Positions 1 to 5,550 of a DNA stretch of 5,550 nt are shown piece by piece. Every line of letters begins with the position of its first letter. Position 1 is the stretch's first letter. Made by a program: the position numbers and the translations under genes. The notes under the pieces were generated by a model. It had not been told where the DNA came from, searched no databases, and worked only from the letters and a program-made list of their open reading frames with translations. Location: contig JAHWJR010000131.1 in assembly GCA_019348335.1 (NCBI GenBank), positions 1 to 5,550 on the forward strand, written 5' to 3'. This DNA is from Actinomycetota bacterium. Its GTDB lineage: Bacteria; Actinomycetota; Acidimicrobiia; Acidimicrobiales; CADCSY01.

Positions 1-1
1 C

Positions 2-970
2 CGGTGGGCGGCGGTCGACCCCGAGCTCCGCCTCCTGGTCGAGTGCCTCGCCGCCTTCGTCGACTCGGGCGGCAAGCGCCTCCGGCCGGCCTTCTGCCAC
101 TGGGCCTACGTCGGCGCCGGCGGGGACGCCGGCGATCCGCTGGTGGTCGACGTGGGCGCCGCCTTCGAGCTCCTCCACGCCTTCGCCCTGCTGCACGACG
201 ACGTCATGGACGGCTCGGCCCAGCGGCGGGGCCGGCCCGCGGCCCACACCGCCCACGCCACCCGCCACGCCCGCCACGGCTGGCGGGGAGAGTCCCGCCG
301 CTTCGGCGAGGGCGTGGCCATCCTCGTGGGCGACCTGGCCTTCGTCTACGCCGACATGCTGGTGGGCGCCGCCCCTCCGGCCGCCCGCGCCGTCTACGAC
401 GAGCTGCGGATCGAGCTCAACATCGGCCAGTACCTCGACGTGCTGGGCACGGTACGGGGCCAGACCGACCTGGCCACGGCCCGGCGCATCACCTCCTACA
501 AGTCCGGCAAGTACACCGTGGAGCGGCCCCTGCACATGGGCGCCGCCCTGGCCGGCCGCCTCGACGAGCTCGCCGGCCCCCTGTCCGACTACGGGCTTCC
601 CCTCGGCGAGGCCTTCCAGCTGCGCGACGACCTCCTGGGCGCCTTCGGGGACACCGTCTCCACCGGCAAGCCCGTGGGCGACGACCTGCGCGAGGGCAAG
701 CCCACGCCGCTCATGGCCGTGGCCACCCAGCGGGCCACCGGCGCCGCGGCCCGGGCGCTGCGCCGGGTCGGCGACCCCGACCTCACCGCCGACGACGTGG
801 CCGAGCTCCAGGACGTCCTGGTCGCCATCGGCGCCCGCGACGAGATCGAGCGCACCATCGAGCGGCTGGTCACCGAGGCGCTCGAGGCGGTCAAGGCGGC
901 GCCGCTGGCCGAGGAGGCCCAGGTGGCGCTGACCGAGCTGGCCAACTACGTCGCCTGGCGCGACCGGTAA
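2..970 (+). CDS. crtE: Geranylgeranyl diphosphate synthase, 5'-truncated by window edge
   Basis: This is a trans-isoprenyl diphosphate synthase that extends allylic diphosphates with IPP, most likely to C20 GGPP, the precursor used by the CrtB encoded downstream. The frame is open from base 2 with no convincing start, and 322 residues are visible before the TAA. The family's GGKRLRP motif lies at visible residues 23-29, so roughly 30 N-terminal residues are probably missing. The first aspartate-rich motif is DDVMD at 66-70 (Mg/diphosphate binding). The second is FQLRDD with D209 and D210, followed by LLGAFGD, a GKPVGDD motif and a lysine-containing EGKPTPLM stretch. The fifth residue before the first motif is Phe61 and the motif has no two-residue insertion; in the family this pattern goes with GGPP-forming (type I) enzymes. 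The second motif reads DDLLG rather than DDxxD, as I recall for actinobacterial IdsA/GrcC-type enzymes. A GTG at 143 is not the start, because it would remove the GGKRLRP motif. The protein is expected to be cytosolic. A longer-chain polyprenyl synthase is possible, but the crt context argues against it. Confidence 0.93.
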   Translation, partial: RWAAVDPELRLLVECLAAFVDSGGKRLRPAFCHWAYVGAGGDAGDPLVVDVGAAFELLHAFALLHDDVMDGSAQRRGRPAAHTAHATRHARHGWRGESRRFGEGVAILVGDLAFVYADMLVGAAPPAARAVYDELRIELNIGQYLDVLGTVRGQTDLATARRITSYKSGKYTVERPLHMGAALAGRLDELAGPLSDYGLPLGEAFQLRDDLLGAFGDTVSTGKPVGDDLREGKPTPLMAVATQRATGAAARALRRVGDPDLTADDVAELQDVLVAIGARDEIERTIERLVTEALEAVKAAPLAEEAQVALTELANYVAWRDR

Positions 971-974
971 GGAG
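969..974 (+). promoter_or_regulatory. Ribosome binding site of crtI overlapping the crtE stop
   Basis: AAGGAG is the best Shine-Dalgarno match in the window. It shares its first two bases with the crtE TAA stop (968-970) and ends 6 nt before the GTG at 981. This supports the GTG as the crtI start and suggests that ribosomes finishing crtE can pass directly to crtI. Confidence 0.75.
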
Positions 975-980
975 ACCTTC

Positions 981-2462
981 GTGCACGTCGTCGTCGTGGG
1001 AGCAGGGCTCGGCGGGCTGTCGGCCGCCTGCCACCTGACCGGACAGGGGCACGACGTCACCGTGCTCGAGCGGGGTGACACGCCGGGGGGACGGGTGGGA
1101 CTGCTCGAGAAGGGCGGCTACCGCTTCGACACCGGGGCCACCGTGCTGACCATGCCCGGTCTGGTCGAGGACTGCTTCCGGGCCATGGGGGCCGAGATGG
1201 CCGACTACGTCGACATCCGCCCCGTCGACCCCATGTACCGGGCGTGCTACGCCGACGGCTCCGTGCTGCGGGTGTGGCACGGGCGCGAGCGCATGACCCA
1301 GGAGATCCTCGAGGTGTGCGGCGCCAAGGAGGCAGCCGCCTTCGGGCGGTTCTGCGACTGGCTGGGCCGGCTGTACCGGCTGGAGATGCCCAACTTCATC
1401 GACCGCAACTTCGCCTCGCCCCTGTCGCTGGCCCGCCCGCTGAAGCCGACGGTCGACCTGGTGCGCCTGGGCGGGTTCCGCAAGCTCTCCAAGGTGGTGG
1501 CCTCCTACTTCGACGACGAGCGGCTCCAGCGCATCTTCAGCTTCCAGTCGATGTACGCCGGCCTGGCCCCGTACCAGGCGCTGGCCCTGTACTGCATCAT
1601 CACCTACATGGACTCGGTCGAGGGGGTCTACTTCCCCCGCGGCGGCATGCACGCCATGTGCCGGGGGCTGGCGGCCGGGGCCGAGAAGGCCGGGGCCGAG
1701 TTCCGCTACGGCGCCACGGTCGAGACCATCCTGCGCCGGCAGGGCACCACCGGCCCGGTGACCGGCGTGCGCCTCGACACCGGCGAGGTGGTGCACGCCG
1801 ACGCCGTGGTGGCCAACCCCGACCTGCCCGTGGCCTACCGCACGCTGCTGGGCGGCCTCGACGCCCCCCGCACCGCCCGCCGGGGCCACTACTCCCCGTC
1901 GTGCGTGGTGTGGCACGCCGGCGTGCGAGGGCTGCCGGCCGACGACGTCGCCCACCACAACATCCACTTCGGCACCGCCTGGAACGACGCCTTCGCCGCC
2001 CTGCTCGACGACGGCGTGCGCATGCCCGACCCGTCGATCCTCGTCACCGTGCACACCAAGGACGACCCCTCGCTGGCCCCCGAGGGCTGCTCCACGCTGT
2101 ACGCCCTCGAGCCCGTGCCCAACCTCGACGGGCGCATGGACTGGACCGCCGAGCGCGAGCGGGTGCGTGCGTCGCTGGCGGAACGTGTGGCCCAACTGGG
2201 CTACCCGGCCGAGATCGAGGTCGAGGAGTTCCTCGACCCGCTCGACTGGGAGCGCCAGGGCATGGAGCGGGGCACGCCGTTCGCCCTGTCGCACCGCTTC
2301 TTGCAGACCGGGCCGTTCCGGCCCTCCAACGTCGACCGGCGGGCACCGGGGCTCGTGTTCGTGGGCTCGGGCACCGTGCCCGGCGTGGGGATCCCCACCG
2401 TGCTGGTGTCCGGCCGCCTGGCCGCCGAGCGGGTGGAGGAGTACGGCCGGGAGCGGCGGTGA
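981..2462 (+). CDS. crtI: Phytoene desaturase (CrtI family)
   Basis: This is an FAD-dependent, probably membrane-associated desaturase that converts colourless 15-cis-phytoene towards lycopene. The predicted protein has 493 residues, the usual size for bacterial CrtI. The N-terminus is a dinucleotide-binding Rossmann fold: VVVVGAGLGGLSAA with G7, G9 and G12, Glu30 at the end of the second strand, then GGR at 36-38 and FDTGATVLTMP at 49-59. An HHNIHFG segment starts at residue 325. The C-terminal FAD motif is GSGTVPGVGIP at 462-472, the CrtI-type version of the signature. The GTG start is chosen because it follows AAGGAG by 6 nt and places the GxGxxG at the very N-terminus, as in relatives. 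It lies 10 nt after crtE and 28 nt before crtB, in line with one transcript. The number of desaturation steps (three giving neurosporene, four giving lycopene) cannot be read from the sequence. Confidence is high in the family and somewhat lower in the exact product. Confidence 0.94.
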   Translation: MHVVVVGAGLGGLSAACHLTGQGHDVTVLERGDTPGGRVGLLEKGGYRFDTGATVLTMPGLVEDCFRAMGAEMADYVDIRPVDPMYRACYADGSVLRVWHGRERMTQEILEVCGAKEAAAFGRFCDWLGRLYRLEMPNFIDRNFASPLSLARPLKPTVDLVRLGGFRKLSKVVASYFDDERLQRIFSFQSMYAGLAPYQALALYCIITYMDSVEGVYFPRGGMHAMCRGLAAGAEKAGAEFRYGATVETILRRQGTTGPVTGVRLDTGEVVHADAVVANPDLPVAYRTLLGGLDAPRTARRGHYSPSCVVWHAGVRGLPADDVAHHNIHFGTAWNDAFAALLDDGVRMPDPSILVTVHTKDDPSLAPEGCSTLYALEPVPNLDGRMDWTAERERVRASLAERVAQLGYPAEIEVEEFLDPLDWERQGMERGTPFALSHRFLQTGPFRPSNVDRRAPGLVFVGSGTVPGVGIPTVLVSGRLAAERVEEYGRERR

Positions 2463-2463
2463 C

Positions 2464-2482
2464 CCCCGCCACGCCGACGGGG
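2464..2482 (+). promoter_or_regulatory. Inverted repeat in crtI-crtB gap masking the G-run
   Basis: CCCCG at 2464-2468 is complementary to CGGGG at 2478-2482, giving a 5-bp stem with a 9-nt loop. The 3' arm is the only Shine-Dalgarno-like G-run with sensible spacing (8 nt) before the crtB ATG. Pairing here would compete with the hairpin at 2476-2502. The stem is short and the region is extremely GC-rich, so it may be a chance structure. Confidence 0.3.
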
Positions 2483-2502
2483 CGACCGGGATGAGCCCCG
2501 TC
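2476..2502 (+). promoter_or_regulatory. Hairpin with the crtB start codon in its loop
   Basis: GACGGGGC at 2476-2483 is a perfect reverse complement of GCCCCGTC at 2495-2502. The 11-nt loop (2484-2494) contains the crtB ATG (2491-2493). In mRNA this 8-bp, GC-rich stem would hold the only plausible Shine-Dalgarno G-run and crtB codons 2-4 in the paired state. A role in tuning crtB translation or coupling it to crtI is an inference. Confidence 0.35.
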
Positions 2503-3390
2503 ACCCTGGAGCAGAGCTACGAGCGCTGCCGGCAGCTCAACCGGCGCTACGGGACCACCTACTACTGGTCGACCAAGGCGCTGCCCCGGGTCAAGCGCCA
2601 CCACGTCCACGCCCTGTACGGCTTCTGCCGCTATGCCGACGACATCGTCGACGACCTGGGCAGCGACGCCCCCGTCGACGTGCGGGCCAAGGCCCTGGCC
2701 GGCTTCGGCGACCAGTTCTTCGCCGACCTCGACACCGGCGACTCCGACGACGAGGTGCTCAAGGCGGTGGTGCACACGGTGCGGGCCTTCCGCATCGACC
2801 CCGACTGCTTCCGCCGGTTCCTGCGCTCCATGACCATGGACCTGAGCATCGCCAGCTACGAGACCTGGGACGACCTGCTCGGCTACATGGACGGATCGGC
2901 GGCGGTCATCGGCGAGATGATGCTGCCCATCCTGGAGCCCCTCTCGCCGGCGGCCCAGCCCCACGCCCAGGACCTGGGCAACGCCTTCCAGCTCACCAAC
3001 TTCCTGCGGGACGTGGCCGAGGACCTCGACCGCGGGCGGGTCTACCTCCCCCAGGAGGACCTGCGCCGCTTCGGCGCCGACCCGTGGTCGCGGGAGGTGA
3101 CGCCGGAGTGGGCGGCGGTCATGGCCTTCGAGATCGAGCGGTGCCGCAGCCTGTACCGCTCCGCCGACGTGGGCATCGCCCTGTTGCCTCCGTCGTCGGC
3201 CAAGGGGATCCGGGCGGCCCGCATCCTCTACGCCGGCATCCTCGAACGCATCGAGGCCGCCGGTTACGACGTGTTCTCCCAGCGGGTGCGGGTGCCCCTG
3301 TGGCGCAAGGCGACCACGGTGGGGCGGCTGGCGGCGGGAGGCGCCCTCGCCGGCCGGCCGGCGGCCACGCGCGCGCCCGCCCGCCCGTGA
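2491..3390 (+). CDS. crtB: Phytoene synthase
   Basis: This enzyme condenses two GGPP head-to-head through prephytoene diphosphate to 15-cis-phytoene, the committed step of C40 carotenoid synthesis. The protein has 299 residues, close to the normal length. Both Mg-binding aspartate motifs are intact. The first is YADDIVDD with D50, D51, D54 and D55, preceded by HALYGFCR (40-47). The second is QLTNFLRDVAED with D174 and D178, followed by the family motif RGRVYLP (181-187). MTMDL (114-118) and the downstream YMDGSA region (132-137) also match the family. The ATG at 2491 is the only in-frame start between the crtI stop and the conserved N-terminus. The last 20 or so residues after the RVPLWRK segment are rich in Gly, Ala, Pro and Arg and encoded by GC-repetitive DNA, and look like a poorly conserved tail. 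Squalene synthase-like HpnC/HpnD enzymes share this fold, but the motifs and the crtE/crtI neighbours favour phytoene synthase. Confidence 0.95.
   Translation: MSPVTLEQSYERCRQLNRRYGTTYYWSTKALPRVKRHHVHALYGFCRYADDIVDDLGSDAPVDVRAKALAGFGDQFFADLDTGDSDDEVLKAVVHTVRAFRIDPDCFRRFLRSMTMDLSIASYETWDDLLGYMDGSAAVIGEMMLPILEPLSPAAQPHAQDLGNAFQLTNFLRDVAEDLDRGRVYLPQEDLRRFGADPWSREVTPEWAAVMAFEIERCRSLYRSADVGIALLPPSSAKGIRAARILYAGILERIEAAGYDVFSQRVRVPLWRKATTVGRLAAGGALAGRPAATRAPARP
3350..3387 (+). repeat. Low-complexity GC tract at the 3' end of crtB
   Basis: The last coding bases of crtB contain a 12-base perfect palindrome made of GGCC units (CCGGCCGGCCGG, 3350-3361) and then a CG/CCCG tract (about 3368-3387). They encode the Ala/Pro/Arg-rich tail of CrtB. 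The tract removes any purine-rich ribosome binding site from the region upstream of the next gene. No T-run follows, so it does not look like an intrinsic terminator. Confidence 0.5.
3387..3390 (+). other. GTGA stop/start overlap of crtB and cruF
   Basis: The TGA of crtB (3388-3390) overlaps the GTG of cruF (3387-3389). The 20 bases before it are almost pure C and G in a CG/CCCG pattern, with no G/A-rich ribosome binding site. Translation of cruF therefore probably depends on ribosomes terminating on crtB, which would tie the amount of hydratase to that of phytoene synthase. Confidence 0.7.
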
Positions 3391-4151
3391 CCGCCGCCCT
3401 GCGCCTGTCCCGCCCCTCGACGCCGGCCGTGGCCGTGGCCCTGGGCGCCTTCGCCCTCATGGCCGGGGCCCAGGCCCTCATCCCCTTCGTCGACGACACC
3501 CGGGCGCTCACCACCGTGGTGGTGGTGGCCTTCTTCGCCACCACCGCCGCCCTGGCCGGCGCCGTCTGGCCCTGGGCCCGGGTGGCGGCGGCCGCCGGCG
3601 CCGTGGTCGTCGGCACCTTCGCCCTCGAGTGGCTGGGCTCGACCACCGGCTGGCCCTTCGGCGTCTACCACTACACCGACGCGCTGCGGCCCCAGGCCGC
3701 CGGCGTGCCCCTCGTGGTGCCCCTGGCCTGGCTGGCCATGGCCCTGCCCGCCCGCGAGGTGGCGGCCCGCCTGGTGGGGCCGGGGTGGCTCCGGGTGGTC
3801 CTGGCCGCCGCCGCCCTCACCGCCTGGGACGTCATGCTCGATCCCCAGATGGTCGCCGAGGGCTTCTGGGTGTGGGAGGCCGACGGGTTCTGGCGGGGCA
3901 TCCCGCTGTCGAACTACGCCGGCTGGCTGGTGTCGTCGGCGGCGGTGATGGTGGTGCTCGACCGGCTCCTGCCCGGTCCGGGGCGCAGCCGGGGACTGCT
4001 GGCGCTCTACACCTGGTGGGCGCTCAGCGAGGTCATCGCCTTCGTGGTGTTCTTCGGCGACCCGCTGGTGGGCGTGGTCGGCGGCCTGGCCATGCTGCCG
4101 CTGGCCGCCCTCGCCTGGCGCGCCGAGCTCGCCCCCGCCGGCGGGGACTGA
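3387..4151 (+). CDS. cruF: Carotenoid 1,2-hydratase-type membrane protein (CruF/DUF422 family)
   Basis: This is an integral membrane protein of 254 residues resembling the DUF422 'carotenoid biosynthesis protein' family. That family includes CruF, the 1',2'-hydratase of cyanobacteria and Deinococcus and the bisanhydrobacterioruberin hydratase of haloarchaea. Visible hallmarks are FALEWLG (78-84) running into TGWPFGVYHYTD (87-98), then WDVMLDPQMV (147-156), a Trp-rich FWVWE (160-164) and FWRGIPLSNYAGW (168-180). About seven or eight hydrophobic segments can be seen, roughly at 14-35, 41-60, 66-80, 107-121, 136-150, 175-194, 203-223 and 226-244. Conserved acidic residues such as E81, D148, D152 and E158 are candidates for the acid-catalysed hydration, by inference only. 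The GTG start forms a GTGA overlap with the crtB stop and has no Shine-Dalgarno sequence, which suggests translation by reinitiation. It should hydrate a psi end of lycopene or a C50 derivative. The family assignment is good; the substrate is uncertain. Confidence 0.78.
   Translation: MTAALRLSRPSTPAVAVALGAFALMAGAQALIPFVDDTRALTTVVVVAFFATTAALAGAVWPWARVAAAAGAVVVGTFALEWLGSTTGWPFGVYHYTDALRPQAAGVPLVVPLAWLAMALPAREVAARLVGPGWLRVVLAAAALTAWDVMLDPQMVAEGFWVWEADGFWRGIPLSNYAGWLVSSAAVMVVLDRLLPGPGRSRGLLALYTWWALSEVIAFVVFFGDPLVGVVGGLAMLPLAALAWRAELAPAGGD
3516..3550 (+). repeat. GGT/ACC inverted repeat inside cruF
   Basis: GGTGGTGGC at 3521-3529 is a perfect reverse complement of GCCACCACC at 3537-3545, with a 7-nt loop. 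With G-U pairs the stem can extend outward to about 3516 and 3550. It encodes part of a poly-valine membrane segment and the Ala/Thr run after it, so protein composition alone may explain it. Confidence 0.4.
4133..4146 (+). promoter_or_regulatory. 14-base perfect palindrome before crtD covering its G-run
   Basis: CCCCGCCGGCGGGG equals its own reverse complement. As RNA it can fold into a 5-bp stem (4133-4137 with 4142-4146) and a 4-base loop. The 3' arm is the only Shine-Dalgarno-like run, GGGGA (4143-4147), with the arm ending 7 nt before the GTG at 4154. The same CCCCG/CGGGG arrangement precedes crtB. It also encodes the last residues of the CruF protein, so coding composition could explain it. 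Confidence 0.35.
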
Positions 4152-4153
4152 CC

Positions 4154-5550
4154 GTGGCGCAGGTCGCGGTGGTGGGCGGCGGGGTGGGAGGCATGGCCGC
4201 CGCCATCCGCCTGCGGGCAGCCGGCCACGACGTGGCCCTGTTCGAGCGCAACGACGTGCTGGGCGGCAAGCTCGCCGCCTCCTCGGCCGGCGGGTTCACC
4301 TTCGACACCGGCCCGTCGCTGCTGACCCTGCCCGAGGTCTTCGACGACCTGCTCGCCGTGGCCGGGACCTCGCTGGCCGCCGTCGCCGACCTGGTCCCCC
4401 TCGACCCCGTCTGCCGCTACCGGTGGCCCGACGGCTCCGGTTTCGATCACCGGGCCGACCGCCACGAGGCCACGGCCGAGGTCGAGCGACTGTCCCCGGG
4501 GCAGGGGGAGGCCTTCGCCGCCTGGCTCGACCACGGGTGCCGGGTGTGGGAGGTGTCCCAGCGGACCTTCTTCGCCGGCCCCCTGGAGTCGCCCCTCGCC
4601 CTGGTGCGGCGCATGCGCTCCCCCGCCGACCTGTGGCGCATCGACCCGGTGCGCAGCCTCGACGCCCGCGCCCGATCGGTCTTCTCCGACCCCCGGCTGG
4701 TGCAGTGGGCCGGCCGCTACGCCACCTACTCCGGGTCGTCGCCCTACGCCGCGCCGGCCACCCTGTCGTGCATCCCGTGGCTGGAGCAGTCGTCGGGGGC
4801 GTGGTACGTGCGGGGCGGGTTGGCCTCGCTGGCCGGCGCCCTGGCCGGCGTGCTCGAGCGGCTGGGCGTGGAGGTGCGCACGGGCACCGAGGTGGAGGCG
4901 GTGCGGACCGACACCGACGAGGTGCGGGGGCTGCGCCTGGCCGGCGGCGAGCGGGTGGACGCCGACGTGGTGGTGGCCAACGTGGACGCCACCCACCTCT
5001 ACGCCGACCTCCTGCCCGACGCTGCGGCTCTACGGCGGGTGCTGCGGGCCCCGGTGTCGTCGTCGGGCTTCGCCCTCCTGGCCTCCGTCGAGGGACGCAC
5101 CGAGGGGCTGGCCCACCACAACGTCGCCTTCTCCGGCGACGAGCGGGCCGAGTTCGACGCCATCTTCAGCCACGGCCGGCCCGCGGCCGACCCGACGCTG
5201 TACGTCTGCGCCTCCTCGGTCACCGACCCGGCCCAGGCCCCGGAGGGCTGCGAGAACTGGTTCGTGCTCGTCAACGTCCCGCCCGCCTCGGCCGTCGACT
5301 GGGACGCCGAGGCCGAGGCCTACCGCGACCACCTGCTCGACGTGCTGGCCCGGCGGGGCTGGGACCTCTCCGGCCGGCTGCGATCGGTCGAGACCATCAC
5401 GCCGCTCGACATCGCCGCCCGGTACCGGGCGTGGCAGGGCGCCATCTACGGCACCTCGTCGAACGGCCGGCGGGCCGCCTTCCTGCGCCCCGCCAACCGG
5501 GGGCCCCGGCGGGGGCTGTACCTGGTGGGCGGGTCCAGTCATCCCGGCGG
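4154..5550 (+). CDS. crtD: CrtD-like carotenoid 3,4-desaturase, 3'-truncated by window edge
   Basis: This is a second CrtI-superfamily flavoprotein, distinct from the desaturase at 981-2462. It is read from GTG for 465 residues with no stop before the window ends. The N-terminus is a Rossmann fold: VAVVGGGVGGMAAA with G8, G10 and G13, Glu31 ending strand two, GGK at 37-39 and FDTGPSLLTLP at 50-60. Later come HHNVAFSGDERAEFDAIF from residue 321, GAIYGTSSNGRR (430-440) and AAFLRP, then LYLVGGSSHPGG, where the sequence is cut. The YGxSSN and GGSxHPGG signatures resemble CrtD and CrtP/CrtNb-type enzymes acting on already coloured carotenoids, not phytoene desaturases. The start is 2 nt after the cruF stop; the ATG at 4193 would destroy the nucleotide-binding loop. 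Next to a hydratase, the likely role is 3,4-desaturation of a 1-hydroxylated end group. A terminal-methyl oxidase (CrtP type) or a lycopene-modifying desaturase are alternatives. About 30-40 residues are probably missing. Confidence 0.72.
   Translation, partial: MAQVAVVGGGVGGMAAAIRLRAAGHDVALFERNDVLGGKLAASSAGGFTFDTGPSLLTLPEVFDDLLAVAGTSLAAVADLVPLDPVCRYRWPDGSGFDHRADRHEATAEVERLSPGQGEAFAAWLDHGCRVWEVSQRTFFAGPLESPLALVRRMRSPADLWRIDPVRSLDARARSVFSDPRLVQWAGRYATYSGSSPYAAPATLSCIPWLEQSSGAWYVRGGLASLAGALAGVLERLGVEVRTGTEVEAVRTDTDEVRGLRLAGGERVDADVVVANVDATHLYADLLPDAAALRRVLRAPVSSSGFALLASVEGRTEGLAHHNVAFSGDERAEFDAIFSHGRPAADPTLYVCASSVTDPAQAPEGCENWFVLVNVPPASAVDWDAEAEAYRDHLLDVLARRGWDLSGRLRSVETITPLDIAARYRAWQGAIYGTSSNGRRAAFLRPANRGPRRGLYLVGGSSHPG

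Noticed and set aside
143..145. GTG as a start for crtE
   Set aside because: Starting here would remove the conserved GGKRLRP motif at 68-88, which is in the same open frame; the real start is outside the window.
971..980. Promoter in the crtE-crtI gap or elsewhere in the window
   Set aside because: The gaps are 10, 28 and 2 nt and one junction overlaps. No -10/-35-like A/T-rich element was seen, so transcription presumably starts upstream of the window.
4..1038. Plus-strand open frame overlapping crtE in another frame
   Set aside because: The product is almost entirely Arg, Pro, Gly and Ala, and it lies over the crtE frame that contains all the prenyl synthase motifs.
2167..2490. Possible N-terminal extension of CrtB into the end of crtI
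   Set aside because: The frame is open, but the extension would overlap crtI by about 300 bases with composition-driven sequence. The conserved CrtB N-terminus begins right after the ATG at 2491.
1244..2494. Plus-strand open frame overlapping crtI in another frame
   Set aside because: The Arg/Pro/Gly-rich product has no domain and overlaps the intact CrtI frame; it is a shadow frame.
891..2504. Long minus-strand open frame of 537 codons opposite crtI
   Set aside because: Its product is dominated by Gly, His, Val, Arg and Pro with no recognisable domain. It lies opposite a strongly supported crtI gene, so it is the open antisense frame expected when codons end in G or C.
3350..3390. Intrinsic terminator between crtB and cruF
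   Set aside because: The GGCC palindrome is GC-rich but no T-run follows, and the downstream gene overlaps the stop, which is incompatible with termination here.
4007..4996. Minus-strand open frame of 329 codons opposite the end of cruF and the first part of crtD
   Set aside because: It has the same composition-driven Gly/His/Arg-rich sequence, no motif, and covers conserved coding sequence of two genes on the other strand.

Overview
The window is a very GC-rich stretch (46 of the first 60 bases are G or C, and nearly every codon ends in G or C) that is almost entirely coding on the + strand. It reads as one tightly packed carotenoid-biosynthesis operon. The gene content, the heavy use of GTG starts and the style of the protein sequences suggest a high-GC actinobacterium (Actinomycetota, perhaps Acidimicrobiia or a relative). 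The lineage is an inference from composition and cannot be fixed from the window.

Layout from left to right: crtE, geranylgeranyl diphosphate synthase (2-970, its start lies outside the window); crtI, phytoene desaturase (981-2462); crtB, phytoene synthase (2491-3390); a membrane carotenoid hydratase of the CruF/DUF422 family (3387-4151); and a second, different CrtI-type flavoprotein that looks like the carotenoid 3,4-desaturase CrtD (4154-5550, cut by the window end inside its C-terminal FAD motif). The gaps are 10 nt, 28 nt, a 4-nt overlap and 2 nt. No stretch longer than 28 bases lacks a gene, and no tRNA, rRNA, mobile element, CRISPR array, promoter or terminator could be supported.

Read as a pathway: CrtE makes GGPP, CrtB joins two GGPP into phytoene, and CrtI desaturates it towards lycopene. 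CruF would add water across the terminal double bond of a psi end to give a tertiary 1-hydroxyl, and CrtD would put a 3,4 double bond next to that hydroxylated end. No lycopene cyclase is visible. The predicted product is therefore an acyclic, tertiary-hydroxylated, extended-chromophore red carotenoid, either C40 (rhodopin/spirilloxanthin-like, possibly glycosylated) or C50 (bacterioruberin-like) if a lycopene elongase lies just outside the window.

The less ordinary features are at the gene junctions. The crtB and crtD starts each have a CCCCG/CGGGG inverted repeat whose 3' arm is the only Shine-Dalgarno-like G-run. The crtB ATG also sits in the loop of a second, mutually exclusive 8-bp hairpin. 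The cruF start has no visible ribosome binding site and overlaps the crtB stop as GTGA.
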